Positions 26,971 through 39,461 of a stretch of 64,000 nucleotides of DNA are shown here, piece by piece (the first letter of the stretch is position 1; each line of letters starts with the position of its first letter). The DNA comes from Anoplopoma fimbria (taxonomy: Eukaryota; Chordata; Actinopteri; Perciformes; Anoplopomatidae): positions 12,824,857 to 12,888,856 of the forward strand of contig NC_072465.1 in the NCBI RefSeq assembly GCF_027596085.1, written 5' to 3'. The position numbers were made by a program, and so were the translations under genes. The notes under the pieces are model-generated. The model was not told the DNA's origin, ran no database searches, and saw only the letters and a program-made list of their open reading frames with translations.

Positions 26971-28632
26971 AGCACTAACTTTTTTTTTAGGTAAATCAAC
27001 TTCCCAGTACAAACAAATTAATAGCACTCAGCTGACGACCAAAAGCTTCTGGGGTCAGTTTTTCTGGGGGTTTCGATGTAGCCAGCAGATACCCAGGCCA
27101 AAACATTATTTTTCATGTACAACCGAATTATTTCACAAGTAACCCGTTAACCAGTTAATTTTAAAGAAATAAAAAGCTAAATTGTCGTCAGGCGACAGCT
27201 GGTGGGTTCCCTGATTGTGTTTTGGCCAATGTGTTCTGCCTCTTTTGCTCTCCACGCAGACCGTTTTCCTGCATTCAACCACAGCCTGCTCAAATATGAT
27301 TGGTGAGTACAACTTGTTCTACAAAAGGAAACCAGAGAACTTCAGATACCAACTACACTGCATGTGACAAAACAGACAAGACAACATTTTACTCTCCATC
27401 AAGATGACCCGTTTATCTCAAACCGTCCAATTTTGCACATTTAAAAAATAAAGTATGATGAGTGTGGAGATTGCAGTCTGCATTTTGCACAAAGGAGTTA
27501 ATGCCCAGCCTTTTCAGATAAAGCTGTGTATAATTCCACCTCTATGCCTCTTTGGAGTGTTTAAATCTCTGGCATCTGTGGTATTCTGAATGTCCCAATC
27601 CATTTTCCCTTCATTCACTAGTTCATCGTGAAATCAGTTAACTTGGAAATTATTTTACAAGCACACTTCTTGGCTGATACATAACAGGAGATTGCACTCC
27701 AGCACTTTTCTTATAACCTCAGGCAGTAATTACTGACGGGATCAATCTTTATGTAGATCTATTCTAATTTCCCTGAATAATTGTCATTATAACATGAGAC
27801 TGAGCTGTCCGTCAAGCCAACAGCAGAGTCACCTGGAGTCCCCATCCTCCCCCTTTAGTCCTTTAAAGATATGTCTCCTCTGTCCCAGTCATGCAAATCA
27901 GCCACAGGGTAGGATTGAGGTATTTAAATATATTTAAATCAAATTGAAATGTATTGAGATGAGCGGTTCTGCTGCCTGTAAGCGAAATCACAGTGATTAC
28001 TGTGTGCATTCATAAGGAGATTTTTTTTTTTTTTTACTCCTGCACCCTCATGGGAGATCTGCACAGTCGGACACCTGAGTTGACTTATCTAACACACCAT
28101 CATTATACTTCCTTACACTGCTTTTTGACAGTCCTGTCTCAGGAACTCAAAAAGATTTACACTAGGTGCCATGAGTGAACGTGTGTTCAGCCTGAGTGAA
28201 ATTTAGGATAAGAAAGAAGAGGGTGTGTAGGAAAATTAAAGAAATGTGACTTCCTGGTAAGCTTGAAGATGAGTCTGTCTGAGCTGTTTTAGACAGAATT
28301 GGTGTCCTTTGTCCCTGCAAACATCAGTACTGTCATTTAGGGAACACATCTATACCACCGCAGTATCTGAAACAAGTCAGACACAATGTATGTGAAAGCA
28401 ATTTGCGTCTGAAATGGATGTATACCATTTTATTTCTCTAATATTGCTTCATGATTGGGAGAAGGGGGAGAGGGTGGTCAGATATCAGAGAAGCAGCAGG
28501 GGAAACCGTTTTAGAGACAGAATATTTTAAATTCAGACGCTGTGAATTAAGGGTTTATTATGTCCAAACCGGGGTGGCTGAACCGAGACGTGGTGAGTTA
28601 TATTTGGTGTCTCTCGACTTTGAAAAAAAATT
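26971..28632. other. Anonymous sequence
   Basis: No confident exon or element. A T-run occurs at 28021-28035. Confidence 0.4.
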
Positions 28633-28725
28633 GACAATATTTCTTGAGAGAGTACAGTTAGTGACAGTGTGTGCTCCATCGGGGCTCTGAAAGCTTGATG
28701 GAGTAGAAGCAGTGGGCGGGGCTTA
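28633..28725 (+). repeat. Dispersed repeat family B, copy 2
   Basis: Partner of 22082-22173. It contains GACAATATTTCT, GACAGTGTGTGCTCC, GGCTCTGAAAGCTTGA and GGGCGGGGCTTA in the same order. Non-coding interspersed repeat of unknown class. Confidence 0.65.
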
Positions 28726-31226
28726 ACAAAGGGTTTCACATCCAGATGTGAAATTACATTTTTTCTCACCACTACGGCAGGTCACTGACTACTTCTTCCA
28801 CCTACTCAGTTCTTTTGTCACTTTGTCACCATGTAGAGCTCTTTAGAATTGTGAAAACTGAGTCAGTGTTCCCAGACAGTAGAAATATGGATTATATCAC
28901 TTATACTTAATCCCTGACTAATTTTAAATTAGTCTCCTTTTATATTCATGGTGTTAGGTGACCTGTATTTACCCTGAATGTGGCAGGTGGCAGGTGCTAA
29001 TATCATTCCCTGTTACAATGTCACTCAGTGATTTCCTGTTGACCAGTGAAGCTCCAGTCAGTGGGGAGTAAAAGATAGAGTGCTTCTTAGCTGTTGAATC
29101 CGTAGCATTAGAGACAAGTTAGAGACAGGGCGTGTAATTGCCAAAGTTCTGTTAAATCATTTTCAATGGTTGTTGTTGGGTTGTGAAAAGGAAGATGCTG
29201 TCGGGTTTCAGATCAACATACACTACTGCTGAACTAATTTCCATGAGTAAATCCAAATCATGCAACACAGCATTAGGGAAGAGAAAGAGGCATTTGACGA
29301 TTGAACCGATACTTAGGATAATGAAACTGGTGCTGCTGCCTTTTCTCACTATGCTGATATGAAATCAAGTCACTCATGTGGCTATAGCTTGTTTGTATTG
29401 GTTGTTTGTGGTTGAGCAAACTAATATATATGGTTGAAAGTACAGGTTTATTTATTTGTATACTGAGGATTTCAGTATTTTCATTAAATGGGCAAAACAC
29501 ATGGACATCCCTTTCAGACTAACATATCAAAACTGGCCTGTAATTACAGCAGTTTTTGAGACAGACATAATTTTCCATTAGGCTGTGCAGAGATGATTGA
29601 CAGTCCTTTTTTCAGTCATCAACCTGATCCTTGTCTACCTCTTAAATTGTACAGATGAGTCAGAAGTGACATGCAGTGATGTTACCAGGATTGCAAACTG
29701 GTCAGGTCTTTCTTTAGCACTTTTTAACTGGTTACAGTGGAACTGCACTTGTGCATGAAGCACTAGCTTAGCAAATTCATCATGTCCTGAATTTGTACTA
29801 TCAGCGGCTTGTTATAAAATAACAAACTTTGATGGCAGTGATTGAACACAAATGTCTCAAAAGTCGACAGTAATCACCCTAATGCTGTGTTCACACCAAA
29901 TGCAAAGCAATCTTTTCGAGGGGCGTGTTGACATACAACGTCCATGCGAACATCCGAAAACATGTGATGATTCAAATGATGCTCTGGTTGAAATAATCTG
30001 AACCAAGCAATACATTAGTCTGACTCTCCTCCTGTCATCATTGACATCCTGACGTTGAATCATAAATGGTAAGAAAAGAAGCCGTCTGTGGGCAACAAGA
30101 GATCTACCTCATTTTTATACAGGGACCGGACAAGACTATGTGTATTATTGGATATGTATAGACCATAGACTGTCTATGATATAAACAATAACTTTACTGC
30201 TGTAGTTATGCCTCAACACTATTCTGAGTGTTGATGTAGCAACTACAATGTTAGCATGGCCTAGCACAAATTGAGCTGACCTCTGTTCAGAAAGCAAGCA
30301 TTTTAAAAGTTGTTAGCTTGTCGTATCACACTGAGGCCCCTTACTAAAAGTAAATGTTGATGTTTTGACCCCTAACAAGTTAGTGAACTGACACGCTAGT
30401 CACCTGAGTCGTTAGTGTTTTACGTCGTGTGAGTCATTAATCACATGACGTGTGTGTCTTTTGCCAGTCCTGTGAGTCGTTTTTTTTAAACTGCTAATTT
30501 TCACAAGAGTGCTTTTTTTATCATGAAAGGTGGTGAGTCATGTCATCATCAAGGCAGTAGTGTTAAGTGACTGCTCTGACACATATCTGCCAGGCTCAGT
30601 TAGTGCACAGTGATCATTTCCACATGTGAATCTGACATGATTACACATCATCTTAAAAATCGAGATTGCAGGATGTAATCTGACTTTTCTGAGCTATTCA
30701 GCTACATGGATGCTGGAGTGAGTCCGTTTTCAGCGACTTGATGAAGGTTGTGGTCTATCGCGCCCTCAAAAAAAAGATAGAAAGAGGGGAAAGAGAGAGA
30801 CAGACAACTCATTACAGCAGCAAGTAGTCATAGCAGTGAAGCTCTGTGTCAGCTGGACTGGCCTTTGTGTCAGCAGGTTAATATCCTGTCAGGAGTGGAC
30901 ATTCATGCAATTTCCAGCATGTGATCCACCAACACTCAGCTGACATGGTCGGTGGGTACATGTCTCTGCAGGCCTGCAGAGCCAGAACCATGAGTCAGTG
31001 AATACTACAGAAACTATGAAGGCTTGACCACATACTTTATACCATACACAGCAAGCTTTCCGCAGAATATAAAGCCTCAAACATATTTGCTGGTTTATCA
31101 GAGTTAATCAGGCTAAACTGCTGCTTTTGCTGGAAAAACCCAATCAGTTTCGACTTACTCACAGTAGTAACTCTTTCTTGAATATTTATATTTTTTTGAT
31201 TATAAATCAAATGTATACATTTTGTA
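28726..31226. other. Anonymous sequence
   Basis: No confident exon. GTTCACACCAAATGC near 29888 resembles the core of a dispersed vertebrate motif, but only one copy is visible here. Confidence 0.4.
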
Positions 31227-31463
31227 TGTTACAAAATCATCCATCCATCCATCTCCTTCCGCTTATCCGGGGCCGGGTCGCGGGGGCAGCAAGCTAAGGA
31301 GGGTCCTCCAGACGTCCTTCTCCCCAGCAACACTTTCCAGCTCCTCCTGGGGAGCCCCGAGGCGTTCCCAGGCCAGACGAGATATATAATCTCTCCAGCG
31401 TGTTCTGGGTCTACCCCGGGGCCTCTTACTCTTGGTAAGAGGCCCCGGGGTGTTACAAAATCA
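31227..31463 (-). mobile_element. Short Rex3 3' insertion with 13-bp target duplications
   Basis: The body, 31240-31450, matches the 3' end of the Rex3 copy at 62473-62663 (tail of GATG units, then GGATAAGCGGAAGGAG and the terminal codons). It is flanked by identical TGTTACAAAATCA at 31227-31239 and 31451-31463, a clear target-site duplication. Only about 190 bp of Rex3 is present, so it is severely 5'-truncated. At the 5' end, the last 16 bases (31435-31450) are an inverted copy of 31414-31429, forming a perfect stem with a 5-nt loop. Confidence 0.93.
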
Positions 31464-33685
31464 CCTTCTTGTAAATTTTGAAGCTGCTATCTTTAAAAAA
31501 TAGTATAATGCTACTAATTTACATCATTAAGAAACTTTAATGGTTATATTTTTGAACATAATGGGTTAACCTTTGTCAAAATGTTGATGTGGAATGTCAC
31601 AGGAAATGTTGATGCTGAATGTGTCACCAAAATGTTCAGTCACATAATTAATTTGTTATTGTTTTTCCTACAAAATTGGCTTTTGCAATCCAATATTAGC
31701 CTGTACAGGCAACTAAAGCATGATTCATGTGTGTGGTCGTTTTGGAAAGCACAGAACTTGGTTGAGATTAGGAGAAGAACTCTGAATATTAAAGCACAAA
31801 ACAGGAAGTGTTAATGGAACTTAACATTGTATCAAAATCTTTCACCAACCTCAACAAAAACAACAAGACGAAACAAATGAATAGTATAAAATCAAATCTA
31901 GGAGACAAGGTTGAGAATGAAGCACCACCCTGCTTATCCATGTCCTTTTGTACATGTAAGAGGAAGAATTTATATAATAAATCAAATACTTCATCAATTA
32001 AGAAAATCTCTTCTTTCAGCGGATTCTGTATTGACGTCACAGTTCAGCTCGTGATCGTTCAGCTTAGAAAGTACTGGGCCAAAATGACAACAAATACTGT
32101 CATGTTTTCTATAAGTGGAATTGGTTTAACAAAACCTGTGTGTATATATGTATTAAAGGTGTTTTATTGGTCCCTCTCAACAAATAACCTCTGTAAACCA
32201 AACATACCTATGCTATCTGTCATTTAAATCATTCTGCATGATGTTCCCAAAAACTGCTCTATAAGCCGCCTTCTATTTGGTCTTTTTTTATTGAAATATT
32301 ATTTAAAGTCATAAAAAACATTGTATCTCCAGTTTTGGTCATTTTCATGCTTTCATCAGTTGGTACAACTCCCATTAGGATACTGTCAAAAACCCACTGT
32401 CATGCTGCTCAGACTTATGTTCCTGATTAAAAAGGTGTATTCTGGAGTTTTCCAACTGGGAAGAAGAATACTTCATGTTCTTTTTCACATGATTTTCTCT
32501 TTTATTTTGTTATACAGCATCTATTTAATTCACTGAGGTTATCAGAAAAGGAGAGGGAGGGAAATGTGCACAGATAAAATTGGGCAGTTTAAAAAAAAAG
32601 TAGATACATTTCCAATACAAAGTGGACAGTTAGGGCACGTTGCTGCTCTGTTTGGCTTCATTCTCAGGCCTAAATTACATCAGCCAGAAATGTATCACAG
32701 CTGTGAAAGTAACAGCATTAGCAAACAAATCCCTAGGAAAAACTTCTACATAGATTTCATCCCTGCATTTTTCCCCATTAAGTTTCCAGTACCCAGCATT
32801 ACCTGAGGGAGAGGTAGATGAATAGTAGCAGTGGCAGCCAGTGAGGTTTGCATTGCAGACTTTCTGACAGCAACAGACTTTGGGAGAAAATGGAAGGAAA
32901 TTTAGGAGGATTGTTCATCTTCGTTCTCCCTCCAAACTCCTGACGGCAGACAGAAAATTATGATAACCATCTCCCCCACTGTATCTCCCACCTGGGGGAC
33001 GAGCGCTGCATGCTGCCGTCACATGTCTCCTCCACACGCTAATCATTTTAACTCCTGGACGTGATTATTTATGAGGGACAATCGGTGAGGGACACCGGTG
33101 GATACTATTTTAAACCATAATTGTGTTTGCGGTTTTAAACTGGTTGCCTGTTAAATTAAATTTAAAAGTCGAATGGTTTATGCAGCGCAATGCAAGCGAA
33201 GCAAAACAGTTGTGTGTTTACAGTTTAGCAGACAGAGGCTCTGAGGCTGTTTGCCAACACTGAAGACTTTTTTAACTTTTAATGAAAAACCATGTTGCAA
33301 TTTATGTGATTGGCAGGTAGTTTGTTGGTTTCCACCTGCCCTGGGAAGATTAAAGGTGCATTGTGTTTATTTGCGACGCACTCGGTTTGTCTTCTTGACC
33401 ACACAATAAGCCACATTGAGTAATGGGCCCCGGGCAAATTAAGCAGCTTGATTAACTCTCCAATATACATCGTGTCTTCACAAATGGTGTCTTTCTTTGC
33501 TCTAATGGAGTCTCTAAAGAGCTTATGTGGATAGAGTTTGTGGTGAGTGTAGCCTACAGCGCAAGGAGGCGGCTGCTGCGAAGAGAAAGCTCTGTGGTAA
33601 AGATACTGGAGCCGAAATGCAGTTAATGGCTTGGAAGGCAAGCTCGTTTAGTTGCATCTGCAGCGTCCATGCTTAATGATGATTA
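31464..33685. other. Anonymous sequence
   Basis: No confident exon or element. The 139-codon open frame at 31808-32227 is Asn/Ser/Lys-rich with no recognised domain and is probably chance in A/T-rich DNA. Confidence 0.4.
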
Positions 33686-33723
33686 CCCCAGCCCTCCTTA
33701 CTGCAGGCGGAGGAGGGCTGGGG
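33686..33723. repeat. G/C-rich perfect hairpin
   Basis: CCCCAGCCCTCCT (33686-33698) and its exact complement AGGAGGGCTGGGG (33711-33723) flank a 12-nt loop. It stands out in A/T-rich surroundings. No adjacent gene shows that it acts as a regulatory RNA. Confidence 0.9.
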
Positions 33724-34081
33724 AGTACACATCAGATCGCACTCACTTCATTATCACTGCAGAGATTCTATTTTACAAGTAATTTAGTCGTTTACTAAAT
33801 GCTTAAAATTATATTTTCTTAACAACACACACTTAAATTATTTCAACCTTAACAAACTTACATAAGATTGACTAGATTGCATCGGTTACTTTGATGCAAA
33901 CATAATAACAGATCACAACACTCCATTGACAGAAAAAAAAAATCCTGCTATTGGAGAAGATGCAATCTCGCATCAGTAAGATCTAGGAGATTAATCCATC
34001 TGAGACTGAAGTGTCAGTTTTCTCTCTTTACATACTGTGCCAATGTGAGGGAAGGACAGAGGATGTCGCATGTGTACAGAT
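33724..34081. other. Anonymous sequence
   Basis: No feature recognised, apart from a 10-nt A-run near 33932. Confidence 0.4.
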
Positions 34082-34158
34082 TGTAAAGCCCTCTGAGGCA
34101 AATTTGTAATTTGTGATTCTGGGCTATACAAAATAAACTGAATTGAATTGAATTGAAC
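34082..34158 (+). repeat. LINE-type 3' tail with (GAATT)n
   Basis: TGTAAAGCCCTCTGAGGCAA, then TTTGTGATTCTGGGCTATAC and AAATAAACTGAATTGAATTG form a stem-tail structure like those ending fish non-LTR elements. It terminates in a pentanucleotide repeat. No coding part remains upstream. Confidence 0.65.
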
Positions 34159-35080
34159 ATACATTATGTCTTTTCAAAATAAACCTCAGTGTTCACAGGC
34201 AAAGTACAGTTTCCACTTGTTACATGCATAGTGTGTCCTTTCAAAATAAGCTTCCAAGTAGGTTTACTTAGTTTTTAGGGTTTACTCAGCAACAGAACCA
34301 CTTGGTTAGGCTTCGAAAAGATTGTGGTTTGGGTGTAAAATAACTTTTCTTGTTACGTAAATGGCGCTATTTAAATATGTTAATTACGCAACAAATTTAT
34401 GGTAAATTAAACTGACTTTTTACACGGGACATGAATAGAGTGAAAGTCCTGTGTTTATTGATCAGTATATCCTTATATCTCACTTGTGCTATGCAGACTT
34501 TATTGCTCTTCATACTAAGGTTTAGTATAAAGACAATTGCTCTGACCATCTAATAATGATGCGGATGGGTTTACACTGGAGTTCACTCCTACAGATTCAA
34601 AAGGATGTGTCGGTGCATCAGTATCAGACATTGAGAGAACATAAGCTCTTTAATGAAAAACCTTAATACAATCCAAAACTGTTTAACTGTGCTAGATTCT
34701 ATAGAAAGATTAATGGGTTCCTCTTTGTTTTTAATAAAAACACATAAATCAAATATATCAGTGATTTCATGTGATGTGAGCATTTCAATTTGGTTCTGCA
34801 CAGGCTCACAGTGTAAATCCAACAAAATGTGGATGCATACAGGCGTGTGGTCTAACAGTAGCCTAAATAAATCTATAGCTGAAATGTAATCTAATTTCCC
34901 AGCAGGGGGAAAAAAAGGATAGTGCTATTGTCTCCTGGGTCACTGTTAATGCCCCTGGTGCTAAAACTACTAATGGAGTGAAAAGCTACAGTGAACTTCA
35001 GTGTGGATGCGTCATTATTTATAGCCTCCACACAATAGATGATGTCACCTTTCCTCTTTTATTCTAATAGCTCATGTAAA
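34159..35080. other. Anonymous sequence
   Basis: No confident feature seen. Confidence 0.4.
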
Positions 35081-35228
35081 ATAAGAATTAGAATTAGTCA
35101 TTGTACTGGTGCATACAATGAAATTATAAACAATAGATCATTTTAAATATACAAGGTAATACTAAACAACCAGGAAGAAGAAAAAAATGTCATACATCTC
35201 ACACATTTGCTCACACAAAATGCCCACG

Positions 35229-36782
35229 TACAGTGGGTACGGAAAGTATTCAGACCCTCGCATTAAAGTACACTCAGCAACCCATCTTGACAGAAAAAAA
35301 CAGAAATGTAGAAATTTTTGCAAATTTATTAAAAAAAGAAAAACTGAAATATCACATGGTCATAAGTATTCAGACCCTTTGCTGTGACACTCATATTTAA
35401 CTCACATGCTGTCCATTTCTTCTGATCCTCCTTGAGATGGTTCTACTCCTTCATTGGAGTCCAGCTGTGTTTAATTAAACTGATTGGACTTGATTAGGAA
35501 AGGCACACACCTGTCTATATAAGACCTTACAGCTCACAGTGCATGTCAGAGCAAATGAGAATCATGAGGTTGAAGGAACTGCCCAAGGAGCTCAGAGACA
35601 GAATTGTGGCAAGGCACAGATCTGGCCAAGGTTACAAAAGAATTTCTGCAGCACTCAAGGTTCCTAAGAGCACAGTGGCCTCCATAATCCTTAAATGGAA
35701 GAAGTATGGGATGAGCAGAACTCTTCCTAGACCTGGCCGTCCAGCCAAACTGAGCAATCGTGGGAGAAGAGCCTTGGTGAGAGAGGTAAAGAAGAACCCA
35801 AAGATCACTGTGGCTGAGCTCCAGAGATGCAGTAGGGAGATGGGAGAAAGTTCCACAAAGTCAACTATCACTGCAGCCCTCCACCAGTCGGGGCTTTATG
35901 GCAGAGTGGCCCGACGGAAGCCTCTCCTCAGTGCAAGACATATGAAAGCCTGCATTGAGTTTGCCAAAAAACACATGGAGGACTCCCAAACTATGAGAAA
36001 TAAGATTCTCTGATCTGATGAGACCAAGATTGAACTTTTTGGCGTTAATTCTAAGCGGTATGTGTGGAGAAAACCAGGCACTGCTCATCACCTGCCCAAT
36101 ACAATCCCAACAGTGAAACATGGTGGTGGCAGCATCATGCTATGGGGGTGTTTTTCAGCTGCAGGGACAGGACGACTGGTTGCAATTGAAGGAAAGATGA
36201 ATGCGGCCAAGTACAGAGATATCCTGGAAGAAAACCTCCTCCAGAGTGCTCAGGACCTCAGACTGGGCCGAAGGTTCACCTTCCAACAAGACAATGACCC
36301 GAAGCACACAGCTAAAATAACAAAGGAGTGGCTTCGGAACAAGTCTGTGACCATTCTTGACTGGCCCAGCCAGAGCCCTGACCTAAACCCAATTGAGCAT
36401 CTCTGGAGAGACCTGAAAATGGCTGTCCACCAAAGTTCACCATCCAACCTGACAGAACTGGAGAGGATCTGCAAGGAAGAATGGCAGAGGATCCCCAAAT
36501 CCAGGTGTGAGAAACTTGTTGCATCATTCCCAAGAAGACTCATGGCTGTACTAGCTCAAAAGGGTGCTTCTACTCAATACTGAGCAAAGGGTCTGAATAC
36601 TTATGACCATGTGATATTTCAGTTTTTCTTTTTTAATAAATTTGCAAAAATTTCTACATTTCTGTTTTTTTCTGTCAAGGTGGGTTGCTGAGTGTACATT
36701 AATGCGATTTTTAGCAAATGGCTGCAATGAAACAAAGGGTGAAAAATTTAAAGAGGTCTGAATACTTTCCGTACCCACTGTA
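35229..36782 (+). mobile_element. Complete Tc1-like transposon, copy 1
   Basis: The body is 35231-36780 (1,550 bp) between TA dinucleotides at 35229-35230 and 36781-36782, the Tc1/mariner target duplication. Both termini begin CAGTGGGTACGGAAAGTATT and share 26 bp. An inner repeat, AAGTATTCAGACCC, is at about 35364 on the left and, inverted, near 36587-36600 on the right. This gives the IR/DR layout of fish Tc1-type elements such as Sleeping Beauty. The left arm lacks about 46 bp present in the right arm, just inside the outer repeat. Confidence 0.96.
35543..36583 (+). pseudogene. Tc1-like transposase with one in-frame stop
   Basis: The 346-codon frame has the Tc1 order. An N-terminal paired-like helix-turn-helix (about residues 5-60, LPKELRDRIVARHRSGQGY...STVASII) comes first. 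A GRPR-type AT-hook (PGRPAKLS) and a second helix-turn-helix (KITVAELQR...STKSTI) follow. The DDE catalytic core has Asp159 in SDETK, Asp250 in QQDNDPKHT and Glu285 in NPIEHLW, with 34 residues between the last two (DD34E). It would cut and paste the element in the nucleus. Codon 157 (36011-36013) is TGA where copy 2 keeps TGG two codons after its own stops. The rest is open, so this copy is recently dead. The start ATG at 35543 begins the usual MSEQMR-type N-terminus. Confidence 0.95.
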
Positions 36783-37215
36783 TGCACGTATTCTACTTAA
36801 ATTGAATATTAACTCCAGAGTATAAGTCATTGCACAGAATAGAGTTATAGAAATACATATTCTCAGAAAATTCATCAGTGTTTCACAGAGGTAGGTATTT
36901 GAAAAGTATAAATATTGTGTATGGAGGTTTAGTGTGGTGATAGCCTTAGGGTAGAAACTGTTTGTTAGTCATTTAGTCTTGTGGTGGCTCTCTGATGGAT
37001 CTGTAGCGCTTTTCTGAGGGCAGAAGGACAAACAAGTGACGGGGGGCCTATAAGATGCATGCCTTATGCAGGAAACTGGAGCGATAGAGGTTTTCCAGGG
37101 CAGGCAGATGTGTGCAGATGATCTTCTGGGGGGTGTTGATGACTTTCTGCAGAGTCTTCTTATCAGCCGCAGAACTGTTGCAAAATCACACTGGGATCCA
37201 ATGAATCGTACCACT

Positions 37216-39271
37216 TATAATAACCACCATTCAATTATGAATAGTTAACTAGTTAATATATTAATATTTTTTTTTTACTTTTATCAAACAATGACATGAT
37301 AATAAATATTGTTAACCTATTATTATTAACGCTATAATTTATGTTATTTTATCATAAGATTGTGTAATATTAAATAATTAGTTTATATATTGTAAAAAAA
37401 ATAAGCTGTATTAGCTATGTAATGTTTGTAGCTGATATTACTACCTTAGACATTAAATATTGCACTGATAAGGTTTTGGGGCACCACCTCCTTACGGAGT
37501 AAAATAAATTCAATAATTTGGTAACAAATTTAGCAGTCTCAATATCTCAGGAGTAAGTTCTGAGTTCATTGATCTATAGTTCCCGCTTTGACACAACGAC
37601 TTATTTACAACACAATTAACAGATAACAGAATTAATAACTTAACAGGGATACAAATTATTGAATGGAATTGGTTTCAAGTTACACAGGGAGATGATCTTG
37701 GATAGTGAAGGGAAGATGTGATTTCCTATAAAATCCTGACGCTACTGTAACCGATAAATGTAAATAATAATCATTCAGAGCGTTATCCGACACCAACTCT
37801 TGATCATATTAGAAGATGTCAGTTTCCTACTTTGTGCAGCGTTGTCCAGATGACCTTGCGATGGGCTCAGCCAGTTGTTTCAAGTACAGTCAAGAAACTG
37901 TTCTCAGCTGTCCTCGGATGTTCACCAAGTGGACTGGCAAATGTCTCTGAAGTTCAAACACTGCTGTGGCAAAGTGAACTGGAAAGCGGCTCACGATATT
38001 ACTGTGCGCTTCAGATCTTGATCCGTGGAAGACGTTTCTTGGTCCGTAGATAGATAATGCTCTGAATAATTTACTAACTAAAACAAATAAGGATTGCTTA
38101 AAATGATTAAAATAACGATACTTAAGGCGAAGAATTCACAAAGGAAAATAAACTAGAACATAACTGTGAAAGAGAATAAAGAAAACGGGAGCGTTTAGGA
38201 AGCTCCGAAAAAGAAACTGTACACACAATTAACACGAAAAGAATAGAGCGACAAAGAAAAGTTCAACAGTTTTATCCGTCCAGGATGGGTGTCAACTAGA
38301 GGCGGGTGAGTTTCTTTGTCTCTTAATATTAGCGTACTCTTGCTTAGTAAATTAACCAATCTAACATCTTAAACAAATAAGTCACATACTTTCCCCCACT
38401 ATGGACCATGATAATAAACCTTACACATGTATCAACTTGTATGTATACAAAAATTGAATTTTAGTTACACAAAGTTAATACACAGGATTTAACAAAGATA
38501 ATACAGAGTCAGAAATGTGCATCTGTCATGTAACTTACTAAAGTGTAAAAAATGTATAACTATCGCTAACATTTTCTGGTTCTCTACCTGTTACTCAGAA
38601 CCTTAAGGTTCTTAAGAAGATTTAAGTCTTATCAACGATGGTCGCTGGATGGTACTGTGGTCACACGATGTGTCAGGTCTTTAAAGGGCATGAAACACAT
38701 TTAGAGCTGTTTTCCTCTCACAGATTCAGGAAAAAGATTTACTTTCTAGAAATCAACCGTAGAATAACTTGAGTGAGGTTATTGAATACTCTGAAGAATA
38801 TACAGTGTTATTCAGACGTACAGAGAATAATTGTAAGACAGTACAATTAGTTTCTGTTTGTGACTCCAAGTATTTACGACTTGATCTGTGAAGTCATGTT
38901 TGACCTTTTACTTAGATAAGAGAGAGGGGGAAGAGAGAAAGGTTAGGCATTGGTGCAGAGAAATACTTCAGTTAATCCCTTGGTGTTTTCCCTTCCCGGT
39001 GTTATCTTTGTATCTTGCCTTGAGATTTTCCTCTAAGGGCTGTGGACTGTCAGATATGTCACCTTTATTGCTTAAGGTGTAAAGGTACCATCTGGTCCGT
39101 TGGGGTGAGTCTCTGGGATAGTTTATTCAAAACTCCCCTGAAGTGATGATTTACCAGTTTGGGGGTATTGGAATCACTCTGCGTCACCTACCCCCGGTAG
39201 TGGGATGATTCTCAAGTGTTAAATCCAAAATGTTGATCCACACTCGCTACATGTTCATAGATGTTTTACCA
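37216..39271. other. Anonymous A/T-rich sequence
   Basis: No confident exon. The open frame at 37832-38053 has no recognised domain. Confidence 0.4.
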
Positions 39272-39461
39272 ACCGCATCCAACAGTGATGTCACAGTTTA
39301 CTGACCACATCCAACAGTGATGTCACAGTTTACGACCACATCCAACAGTGATGTCACAGTTTATTAACCGCATCCAACAGTGATGTCACAGTTTACTGAC
39401 CACATCCTACAGTGATGTTACAGTTTACCGACTACATTTAATAACCATAACACAGTTTACC
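39272..39461. repeat. 32-bp minisatellite, about six units
   Basis: Units start at 39272, 39304, 39335, 39367, 39399 and 39431. The core is ACC(G/A)CATCCAACAGTGATGT followed by CACAGTTTA. The first four are nearly identical, one unit is 31 bp, and the last is degenerate. There is no spacer diversity, so it is not a CRISPR array. Confidence 0.95.

Larger units (their letters stand above)
35081..37215. repeat. Older interspersed repeat split by a Tc1 insertion
   Basis: The left part (35081-35228) has a TCATTGTACTGGTGCATACAATGAAATTAT-like stem. The right part (36783-37215) has TAGAAACTGTTTGT, CTGTAGCGCTTTTCTGAGGG and CTTTCTGCAGAGTCTTCTTA. From memory, these lie in this order in a widespread teleost non-LTR-associated repeat. 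The Tc1 element with its TA duplication interrupts it. The minus frame at 36969-37214 is not considered a gene. Confidence 0.5.

Noticed and set aside
35632..36121. Minus-strand frames opposite the Tc1 transposase
   Set aside because: They recur in the same place in both copies as shadows of the real transposase frame.
39272..39461. CRISPR-like array
   Set aside because: Units are head to tail with no unique spacers, in a eukaryotic context. It is a minisatellite.
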